Part shown: piece by piece, positions 58,066-64,000 of the stretch
How positions within the stretch are numbered: position 1 is the stretch's first letter
Layout of the letters: each line of letters opens with the position of its first letter
From: Guptibacillus hwajinpoensis
Lineage (GTDB): Bacteria; Bacillota; Bacilli; Bacillales; Guptibacillaceae
Assembly (NCBI RefSeq): GCF_029277305.1
Contig: NZ_CP119526.1
Strand: one strand, 5' to 3'
DNA length: 64,000 nt
Notes under the pieces: model-generated
What the model saw: the letters and a program-made list of their open reading frames with translations, nothing else
Told to the model about the DNA's origin: nothing
Database searches by the model: none
Position numbers and translations under genes: made by a program

Positions 58066-58851
58066 ATGAAGCATGCTACTATTTTCTTACTATATGTATC
58101 GCAATATATGAAAACAAGATTAACGTATCGAATCGATATGCTGATGGAGATCATGTCTGATTTGTTGTTTCAGGCAGTTAACCTTATCTTCATCCTAGTT
58201 GTATTTGGCCACACGGATATGCTAAGCGGTTGGTCAAAAGATGAGATTATCTTCATCTATGGCTTCTTCCTTGTACCTTTTGCGATTTTTGGAGCATTCT
58301 TTAACATTTGGGATTTTAACGAACGATATATTGTTAAGGGAGAAATGGATCGGATTCTAACTAGGCCAGTTCATAGCTTGTTCCAAATTATTCTAGAACG
58401 GATGGAACTCGAATCACTGTTTGGAGTCATAACTGGGATAGCTGTCATGGTTTACGCAGGCAATCGTCTTGATCTAAATGTTTCCTGGTATGATCCAATT
58501 GTTTTTGTATTCATGGTTCTCGGTGGAGCATTTGTATACGCTGGTATTTTCATACTGCTCGCAAGTATTAGCTTTTGGTCTGATAGTCGAACTAGCATCA
58601 TGCCGATGATGTATAACATCGGTAACTATGGTAGATATCCAGTTGATATTTATAATAAAGTTATCCGTTTTGTATTAACATGGATCCTCCCATTCGCATT
58701 CGTTGGCGTCTATCCATCAGCTTATTTCCTTGGTAGAGAAGAGTGGTATGTGTATGCTTTTCTTACACCAGTTATGGGTGTGGCGTTTTTTGGATTTGCT
58801 ATTTTCATGTGGAACATTGGCGTCACTAAATATAGAGGTGCCGGTAACTGA
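58066..58851 (+). CDS. ABC-2 type permease (COG3694 type)
   Basis: This 261-residue protein has six membrane segments. YMKTRLTYRIDMLMEIMSDLLFQAVNL at the start and FNERYIVKGEMDRILTRPVHSLFQIILERMEL near residue 85 are characteristic. It is the third gene of the exporter operon and is followed directly by a strong terminator. Confidence 0.84.
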   Translation: MKHATIFLLYVSQYMKTRLTYRIDMLMEIMSDLLFQAVNLIFILVVFGHTDMLSGWSKDEIIFIYGFFLVPFAIFGAFFNIWDFNERYIVKGEMDRILTRPVHSLFQIILERMELESLFGVITGIAVMVYAGNRLDLNVSWYDPIVFVFMVLGGAFVYAGIFILLASISFWSDSRTSIMPMMYNIGNYGRYPVDIYNKVIRFVLTWILPFAFVGVYPSAYFLGREEWYVYAFLTPVMGVAFFGFAIFMWNIGVTKYRGAGN

Positions 58852-58884
58852 AAACCCAGAGGGGATGTCCCCTCTGGGTTTTCA
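58851..58884. terminator. Bidirectional terminator
   Basis: AAAACCCAGAGGGGA/TCCCCTCTGGGTTTT with a 2-base loop lies between the ABC-2 operon and the convergent sigma factor gene. Confidence 0.9.
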
Positions 58885-58892
58885 GTGTTTGT

Positions 58893-59438
58893 TTAGACAA
58901 GTTCTAGTTGTGATAAATCAATGACTTCTTTTAATTTTTTCATGCCAAGTCTTACACGGCTTTTCACTGTTCCAAGAGGGATTTTCTTTTTGGCGGCTAC
59001 TTCCGCTTGACTGTATCCATCTATATAGATAAGTTTAAGAACTTCTTGTTGTTCAGCTTTCAAAGCTTGCAAGGCTCCAAAAATCATTTCTTTATTGCTG
59101 AAATCCTCTTGAATATAGTGCTCTCTATCGACCAAGTGGCGGTCTTCAACAACCGTTTCATTAAAATGACGCTGTTCTTTCTTAATCCGATCAATGGCTC
59201 GGTTTCGTGTGATTTGGTTTACCCATGAAGAAAGCTTACCTTTATCAGGCTGGAAATAAGATCTCTTGTTCCAAACTTCTAAATATACATCTTGAACAAT
59301 CTCCTCGGCAATTTGCTGGTCATTAACAATACGACGGGCGATTCGTAAAAGAGTCTGATGGTTTTCGACACAAAAGATTTTGAAATGCTCTTCATTTCCA
59401 TTGTCCCAATAAGCAATCGCATAATTGCCTTTATTCAT
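58893..59438 (-). CDS. ECF-type sigma-70 family RNA polymerase sigma factor
   Basis: This 181-residue sigma factor has region 2 (LLRIARRIVNDQQIAEEIVQDVYLEVWNKRS.. WVNQITRNRAIDRIKKE) and region 4 (LKAEQQEVLKLIYIDGYSQAEVAAKKKIPLGTVKSRVRLGMKKLKE), with no region 3. No anti-sigma factor gene is adjacent. It is divergent from a DUF4397 surface protein gene, which is the most likely target. The ATG at 59438 is 8 bases after GGAGGA; the longer frame upstream is not supported. Confidence 0.87.
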   Translation of the reverse strand: MNKGNYAIAYWDNGNEEHFKIFCVENHQTLLRIARRIVNDQQIAEEIVQDVYLEVWNKRSYFQPDKGKLSSWVNQITRNRAIDRIKKEQRHFNETVVEDRHLVDREHYIQEDFSNKEMIFGALQALKAEQQEVLKLIYIDGYSQAEVAAKKKIPLGTVKSRVRLGMKKLKEVIDLSQLELV

Positions 59439-59607
59439 TAGTAAGTTCCTCCTCCGAGCTATTCTAGTAACTGTATTCCCTTGAATTCGAAACAAAAACA
59501 ATCTAACTGTAAAAAAAGTGATCCAACTGCAAAGGTTTTGTCGTATCACCTAATGAACAAACGTTGTACAAAAGTGTCACAAAAACTAAATTAGAGGAGT
59601 GGGTTAC

Positions 59608-60414
59608 ATGTTAAAGAAAGTTATGGCATCTGCCGTTGCGATGGTCATGATGTTCGGAATTATCGGTACACAGGCATTTGCAGATCATCACGAGGCAATG
59701 GTTCGAGTTATACACGCATCACCAGATGCACCTGCCGTTGATGTATATGTAGACGGTGAAGCAGTTGTAGAGGGTGCGGAATATAAGCAGGCAACAGATT
59801 ATATGGCTCTTCCAGCGGGAGATCACGAGATTGAAGTATTCCCAGCAGGAGAGAATGGCGAAGGCGAACCAGTTATTAGTCAATCTGTAACACTTGAAGA
59901 AGGCATGAAATATTCTGCAGCAGCTGTTGGGAAGCTTGATGGTATCTCTATTTGGGCACTAGGAGATGATATGGAAGCGTCTGAAGGAAAAGCGAAAGTG
60001 CGAGTTGTACATGCTTCTCCAGATGCACCTAATGTAGATGTAGCTGTTAAAGACGGTGACGTTCTATTCTCAGATGTTGCTTTTAAATCAACGTCTGATT
60101 ATGCTGAAGTTGATCCAATGACTGTAGATCTTGAAGTGCGACCAGCAGGTTCTGAAGATGTTGTCCTTGAAATCCCTGGTGTTGAATTAAAAGAAGGATA
60201 TGTATACTCAGTGTACGCTATAGGTCTTGTAGAAGGTGAACAAACGCTTGAAGCATGGCCAATGGTGGATGCAACAAACATGCCTTCAGATATGCCGAAA
60301 ACAGGTATGGGTGGTACAGCTCAACAGTCTAATACAGTAGCTTGGGCACTTCTTGGAGGAGCAATTCTAGCAGCAGGAACTGGAATTTACCTTCGTAAGA
60401 AACAAACTACTTAA
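59608..60414 (+). CDS. DUF4397 surface protein with an LPXTG-like (MPKTG) sorting signal
   Basis: This 268-residue protein has a signal peptide (to about residue 26, TQAFADHH), two DUF4397 domains each starting R-V-x-H-A-S-P-D-A-P-x-V-D-V (about residues 30 and 133), and a C-terminal wall-sorting region: MPKTGMGG, a hydrophobic helix (VAWALLGGAILAAGTGIYL) and RKKQTT. The sorting motif is MPKTG rather than LPXTG. A class F sortase gene lies downstream, so the pair probably works together on the cell wall. Function of DUF4397 is unknown. Confidence 0.82.
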   Translation: MLKKVMASAVAMVMMFGIIGTQAFADHHEAMVRVIHASPDAPAVDVYVDGEAVVEGAEYKQATDYMALPAGDHEIEVFPAGENGEGEPVISQSVTLEEGMKYSAAAVGKLDGISIWALGDDMEASEGKAKVRVVHASPDAPNVDVAVKDGDVLFSDVAFKSTSDYAEVDPMTVDLEVRPAGSEDVVLEIPGVELKEGYVYSVYAIGLVEGEQTLEAWPMVDATNMPSDMPKTGMGGTAQQSNTVAWALLGGAILAAGTGIYLRKKQTT

Positions 60415-60439
60415 TTAATATAGGTCTTTTCAAAAGAGA

Positions 60440-60570
60440 TGGTTGCTTTTGAAAAAAATATATAAACCACACTTGGCTAATTGAAGCGGAAGGTGCTCGA
60501 CTCCCGCGGAAAGCGAGCACCTGAAGCGGAAATTAACCCACTCATATACAACAATGTATATAAAAAGAGT
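60440..60570. repeat. MITE-like repeat, short copy E
   Basis: TTGAAGCGGAAGGTGCTCGA and the sequence CGAGCACCTGAAGCGGAAATT form a compact palindrome (AGGTGCTCG/CGAGCACCT). Degraded terminal arms (GGTTGCTTTT left, AACAATGTATATAAAAAGAG right) flank it. It separates the DUF4397 gene from the sortase gene. Confidence 0.7.
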
Positions 60571-60594
60571 TTTAAAAAAGAAGGAGGTGCAGTG

Positions 60595-61230
60595 ATGCCG
60601 TTAATGAAACTTCTAACTCTTCTTCTATTAGTAGGAGCAGCGGCAAGCTGCTCTTCTTTTTCTAACCAAAAGAGCGTAGACAAACCCGTTCCTTCTATTG
60701 AAGAAGTTGAACTTAATTCTGCTCCAGAATTAACCGCATCTGCTAAATCAAATGACGAAAATCCTCAAGATCCTAAAGTAGAGGGTATTGTTCCTGAGAG
60801 ATTGTCCATTCCAGCTATAAATGTAGATGCTGAAATAGAACATGTAGGCCAATTACCAGATGGGCAAATGGACGTACCGAAAGACGATCGGAATGTTGGA
60901 TGGTATGAGCCTGGAGCAAAGCCTGGTGAAATGGGGAATTCTGTTCTTGCAGGACACGTTGATAACAAAACAGGACCATCGGTGTTTTTTCATCTTGGTG
61001 ATTTAGAACAAGGTGATATCGTCACTATATCGGATGAAAATGGAACATCTTATGATTTCGAAGTACAGAAGATCGAATCATACCCAAGAAAAGAAGCTCC
61101 ACTTGAAAAGGTATTTGGAATTACGTCACAATCAAGTCTTAACTTAATCACATGTTCAGGAACATTTAACCGTGATGCAGGAACGCATGAAGAGCGGATG
61201 GTCGTCTACACCACTCTTGTAACAAAATAG
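60595..61230 (+). CDS. Class F sortase
   Basis: This 211-residue protein has an N-terminal hydrophobic signal ending in a lipobox-like AASC (residues about 15-19), a linker, and a sortase barrel with catalytic His in VLAGHVDNKTG, Cys in LNLITCSGTF and Arg in EERMVVYT. GAKPGEMGNSVLAGH and the short size are typical of class F. It should cleave a sorting signal, most simply MPKTG of the upstream DUF4397 protein. The ATG at 60595 follows AGGAGGTG; the frame upstream runs into repeat E and is spurious. Confidence 0.85.
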   Translation: MPLMKLLTLLLLVGAAASCSSFSNQKSVDKPVPSIEEVELNSAPELTASAKSNDENPQDPKVEGIVPERLSIPAINVDAEIEHVGQLPDGQMDVPKDDRNVGWYEPGAKPGEMGNSVLAGHVDNKTGPSVFFHLGDLEQGDIVTISDENGTSYDFEVQKIESYPRKEAPLEKVFGITSQSSLNLITCSGTFNRDAGTHEERMVVYTTLVTK

Positions 61231-61249
61231 TTCGTCCTAAAGTACAGAA

Positions 61250-61275
61250 ACACCTCATAAACTTTTGTGAGGTGT
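61250..61275 (+). promoter_or_regulatory. Hairpin that occludes the ribosome site of the channel gene
   Basis: ACACCTCA (61250-61257) pairs with TGAGGTGT (61268-61275). The second arm contains GAGGTG, the Shine-Dalgarno of the gene starting at 61282. No T run follows, so control of translation is more likely than termination. Confidence 0.5.
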
Positions 61276-61281
61276 ATTCTA

Positions 61282-61713
61282 ATGCTCTTATTAATGATCT
61301 TTGCCATTGCTCTTGCATTTACTAGTGTTGGAAGAAGTATGGTTTCTCTTATGAAAAGAACAAGAATACCTGGAAGTCTTCTTTCTGTTTATAAGATGTT
61401 TCTTTTATTTATCGTATACGTAACGATGATTGTGGCTTTTGGCAGTATGTATTTATCTCTGATAATACTCGATATACCTGTGCTTCAAGAAGGGCAGGTC
61501 GATCTTGCGCACATGACATTAAGCCCGCTTTCAAAAGTTCAATCTGTGCTTTATTTCAGTGCCGTCACGCTCCTATCTGTTGGGTATGGTGACCTCACAC
61601 CAATTGGAATAGGGCGATGGATTGCAATTATCGAGGCCCTAATTGGTTACTTGATGCCAGCCGCTTTTTTTGTAACGACGATTGTTGATTACCGAGAAAG
61701 CTCGAAGTTGTAA
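61282..61713 (+). CDS. Two-transmembrane potassium channel family protein
   Basis: This 143-residue membrane protein has three to four hydrophobic stretches and a pore loop with the selectivity filter SVGYGDLTP near residue 100, between two helices (QSVLYFSAVTLL and IAIIEALIGYLMPAAFFVTTI). Such subunits form tetrameric K+ channels. It has no RCK domain. The ATG at 61282 is 7 bases after GAGGTG, which is buried in a hairpin. Confidence 0.82.
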   Translation: MLLLMIFAIALAFTSVGRSMVSLMKRTRIPGSLLSVYKMFLLFIVYVTMIVAFGSMYLSLIILDIPVLQEGQVDLAHMTLSPLSKVQSVLYFSAVTLLSVGYGDLTPIGIGRWIAIIEALIGYLMPAAFFVTTIVDYRESSKL

Positions 61714-61766
61714 GTTGGATCAAAATTCGTTACGCTTACCTTAAGATGATATAAGGAGGCGTAATG

Positions 61767-62237
61767 ATGAGTGTAGAAATTGGTCAAAAAGCTCCTGACT
61801 TCAAGCTTCAAGCGAGTACTGGAGAATTGGTTTCTTTAGAAGATTATAAAGGTAAGAACGTGGTGCTATATTTCTATCCTAAAGACATGACTCCAGGCTG
61901 CACGACTGAGGCGTGCGATTTTAGAGATCATATTGAAGGATTCGAAGAACTCGATACGGTTATTCTAGGTGTTAGTCCTGATCCCGTTGAAAAGCACAAG
62001 AAATTTATTGATAAATACGATTTGCCTTTTCTTCTTCTCGCTGATGAAGATCATACCGTTGCAGAAGCATATGATGTATGGCAGTTAAAGAAAAATTTCG
62101 GTAAAGAATACATGGGAATCGTTCGCTCTACCTTTGTTATTGATAAAGAGGGAACACTTGTAAAAGAATGGCGTAAAGTTCGCGTTAAAGAGCATGTGGA
62201 ATCTGCGTTGAATTATATTAAAGAAAACCTTTCTTAA
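61767..62237 (+). CDS. bcp: Thioredoxin-dependent thiol peroxidase (Bcp, YgaF)
   Basis: This 156-residue peroxiredoxin of the BCP/PrxQ type has the peroxidatic and resolving cysteines five residues apart in MTPGCTTEACDFRDHI (about Cys45 and Cys50) and the Arg in IVRSTFVIDKEG. It reduces hydroperoxides with thioredoxin. I chose the second ATG (61767), giving MSVEIGQKAP as in B. subtilis YgaF, at better spacing from AAGGAGG. In B. subtilis perR follows; it is not within this window. Confidence 0.92.
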   Translation: MSVEIGQKAPDFKLQASTGELVSLEDYKGKNVVLYFYPKDMTPGCTTEACDFRDHIEGFEELDTVILGVSPDPVEKHKKFIDKYDLPFLLLADEDHTVAEAYDVWQLKKNFGKEYMGIVRSTFVIDKEGTLVKEWRKVRVKEHVESALNYIKENLS

Positions 62238-62261
62238 GATGATTGTCTCAGAGGGCATCCG

Positions 62262-62297
62262 ACTATACTCTTTTTGTTTCTTTACATAGAGTATAGT
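62262..62297. other. Inverted repeat downstream of bcp
   Basis: ACTATACTC and GAGTATAGT form a 9-bp inverted repeat with an 18-base T-rich loop, between the bcp stop and its terminator. It may be a processing or stability element. Confidence 0.4.
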
Positions 62298-62314
62298 AGA
62301 TCATATCTTCTATT

Positions 62315-62341
62315 GGGAGCGCGTTATGCGCTCTTTTTTTA
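62315..62341 (+). terminator. Terminator of bcp
   Basis: GAGCGC-GTTAT-GCGCTC is followed by seven T residues. Confidence 0.85.
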
Positions 62342-62483
62342 TATACAGAAGTTTAATTGCATCAATGTGCTTTTTAGTTGGGAATTTTATTTGAATAGAG
62401 TTGTATCGCTTAGAACATAACGAGAAATCATCTATACTTAAAAAGAAGAGAAGTATCAATATAAGATAGAGAGGGATGAAGAG

Positions 62484-63434
62484 GTGCAGATTCTATCAAC
62501 AGCAAAATTAAGGTCTGACATTAAAGATCAACTTATAGAAGCATATCCGGAAGTGACGTTTCGATTCGAACGTTCAATGAAGGAAGCGGAGCTTTTTCTA
62601 TCTGAAGCAGAGATTCTTCTTACATATGGTGAAGATCTTACTGTAGAACATATTGAGAAAGCCCGTCATCTTAAATGGATTATGGTTCTTTCTGCAGGAC
62701 TTGAGCGTATGCCGTTAGAAACAATTAAGGAAAGAGGCATACTCATTACAAATGCAAGAGGCATTCATAGCATCCCGATGGCAGAGTACACGATCTCAGT
62801 AATGCTTCAGGTTGCTAGAGAAGTGAAACAGGTCATAGCTAATGAATCACAGGGTATTTGGAAGAAGAAAGTTCCGATGGAAGAAATCACAGGCAGCACG
62901 ATTGGTGTAGTAGGAACGGGAGCAATCGGTTGTGAAATTGGTCGGATTGCTCATGCATTTCGAATGAAAACGCTTGGCGTTAATCGAACAGGGCATGATG
63001 CTGACCATTTTGATGAAATTTATAAGAATGAAGATATTACTTCTATGCTTCCAAGGTGTGATTACGTCATTGGCGTTTTGCCTAGCACAACGAACACTAA
63101 GCATTACTTCAGAAAAAAGCATTTTGAAGAGATGAAACAATCAGCAGTATTTATCAATATTGGTAGAGGAGATACTGTAAATGAGCAAGAGCTTCTCGAC
63201 AGTCTTAATGCTGGAGAATTGAAACATGCTGTGCTAGATGTATTCGAAAACGAGCCACTTGACCCGTCTCATCCATTTTGGATAATGGATAATGTTACAG
63301 TGACGCCTCACCATTCGGCTATTTCAGAGAACTATCAGCCAAGAGCCATTGAGATATTCGAATATAATTTGAAAAAGTACTTAAATGAATGTGACGATAT
63401 GAAAAATGTCATCGATCCTAATAGGGGGTATTAA
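62484..63434 (+). CDS. D-2-hydroxyacid dehydrogenase family protein
   Basis: This 316-residue NAD-dependent enzyme has the Rossmann motif TIGVVGTGAIGCEIGRIA near residue 140, FINIGRGDTVNEQELLDSL with catalytic-site Arg, DVFENEPL with Glu, and TPHHSA with the catalytic His near 275. It interconverts a 2-hydroxyacid and a 2-oxoacid; the substrate is unknown. The GTG start follows GAGGGATGAA. The next gene starts 1 base after its stop, so they are co-transcribed. Confidence 0.87.
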   Translation: MQILSTAKLRSDIKDQLIEAYPEVTFRFERSMKEAELFLSEAEILLTYGEDLTVEHIEKARHLKWIMVLSAGLERMPLETIKERGILITNARGIHSIPMAEYTISVMLQVAREVKQVIANESQGIWKKKVPMEEITGSTIGVVGTGAIGCEIGRIAHAFRMKTLGVNRTGHDADHFDEIYKNEDITSMLPRCDYVIGVLPSTTNTKHYFRKKHFEEMKQSAVFINIGRGDTVNEQELLDSLNAGELKHAVLDVFENEPLDPSHPFWIMDNVTVTPHHSAISENYQPRAIEIFEYNLKKYLNECDDMKNVIDPNRGY

Positions 63435-63435
63435 A

Positions 63436-63990
63436 ATGAAAATTTATACGAAAACAGGCGATAAAGGTGAGACATCTCTCGTGTACGGACAACGTGTACC
63501 GAAAAGTGATGCACGAGTAGAAGCATATGGGACATGCGATGAGGCGAATTCTCAAATTGGTCTCGCTTTGAGTTATGTTCAGAACACGCATTTTGACGGT
63601 AAAGAAGAATGGGAATCAAGCTTTCACAAAATACAAACCTGGTTATTCCATGTAGGTGCTGAACTTGCAACTCCTAAAGGTAAAAAAGTAGGATGGACTA
63701 TTGAGGAAGAGCATATTAATGAGATGGAAAACCAAATTGACAAATGGGAAAAGGAATTAGAACCATTACGAAACTTTATTCTACCTGGTGGACACGCATC
63801 GGGGGCAAGCCTTCATGTAGCTCGTACAATCGTGCGACGAGCTGAAAGGAATACTACTTTAATTGGAGATGCGAATCCGCTTGTCTTATCCTTCTTGAAT
63901 CGTCTGTCAGATTTTCTATTTGTAGCAGCTCGATACATTAACTATCATATGGGCGAAAAAGAAAATATTCTTCATCAGGACCAAAAATAG
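63436..63990 (+). CDS. PduO-type cob(I)alamin adenosyltransferase
   Basis: This 184-residue enzyme has the N-terminal MKIYTKTGDKGETSLVYGQRVPKSD ATP-binding signature, EAYGTCDEANSQIGLA, and the C-terminal ASLHVARTIVRRAERN and NRLSDFLFVAARYIN motifs. It transfers the adenosyl group of ATP to cobalamin to make coenzyme B12. GGGGG precedes the ATG at 63436. No B12-dependent enzyme or B12 synthesis gene is in the window, so it probably serves salvage of imported corrinoid. The window ends 10 bases after its stop. Confidence 0.9.
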   Translation: MKIYTKTGDKGETSLVYGQRVPKSDARVEAYGTCDEANSQIGLALSYVQNTHFDGKEEWESSFHKIQTWLFHVGAELATPKGKKVGWTIEEEHINEMENQIDKWEKELEPLRNFILPGGHASGASLHVARTIVRRAERNTTLIGDANPLVLSFLNRLSDFLFVAARYINYHMGEKENILHQDQK

Positions 63991-64000
63991 CGTAATCCCT

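Noticed and set aside
60481..60594. N-terminal extension of the sortase into repeat copy E
   Set aside because: The extension is repeat-derived, and a strong AGGAGGTG site sits just before the ATG at 60595, followed directly by a signal sequ­ence.

Overview
The window is a chromosomal segment of a spore-forming member of the Bacillaceae. It is moderately AT-rich, with strong AGGAGG-type ribosome binding sites and frequent TTG/GTG starts. It carries forespore and spore genes (sspE, sspK, pdaA) and long stretches in the same gene order as the Bacillus subtilis yfk-yfj-yfh-yga region. Protein divergence and many inserted genes show it is not B. subtilis itself.

Layout. 0-9 kb: the end of liaS and liaR (cell-envelope stress two-component system), a YitT membrane protein, a TspO-like protein, a YfmJ oxidoreductase, YqjF, RarD, an FG-GAP-like protein, a 41-codon gene, and a DrrAB-type ABC exporter. 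9-15 kb: an orphan siderophore-type N-hydroxylase, then a sensory group (PAS-STAS protein, LOV photoreceptor YtvA, c-di-GMP-type protein YkuI) with AcyP and YwaF. 15-33 kb, yfk/yfj-like core: YjbQ - LMW phosphatase - fructosamine kinase, yfkI-yfkH, a ZosA-type metal ATPase with a PerR-like box, an aeRF1-like protein, a methyltransferase fusion, VanZ, a thioredoxin-like protein under a PerR/Fur-like box, MFS, OsmC, MATE, yfkD, pdaA, yfjP, rlmCD. 33-44 kb, yfh core: yfhD, yfhE, a GNAT gene with an unusual tRNA-like leader, an amidohydrolase, yfhF, recX, yfhH, ypzG, sspK, yfhJ, yfhP, mutY, sspE. 44-62 kb, yga core: ygaB, ygaC, ygaD, ygaE, gsaB, bcp. It is interrupted by a five-gene peptide ABC operon, a three-gene ABC-2 exporter, and an ECF sigma / DUF4397 surface protein / class F sortase / potassium channel group. 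The window ends with a 2-hydroxyacid dehydrogenase and a PduO-type cobalamin adenosyltransferase.

Non-coding content is unusually rich. (1) A 68-nt cloverleaf-compatible pseudo-tRNA with its own promoter sits in the leader of a GNAT acetyltransferase gene and is mutually exclusive with a 16-bp hairpin. (2) Eight same-strand DnaA-box-like sites lie in 186 bp, far from any dnaA/dnaN gene. (3) A dispersed MITE-like palindromic repeat has terminal inverted repeats, compensatory changes in its hairpin arms and several internally deleted copies. (4) There is a tandem array of a second, roughly 120-bp hairpin repeat. (5) A 39-bp repeat occurs twice and spells the same 11-codon micro-ORF. Five genes too short for usual ORF cut-offs (DUF2639/yflJ-like, yfhD, yfhE, ypzG, sspK) were recovered by direct reading.
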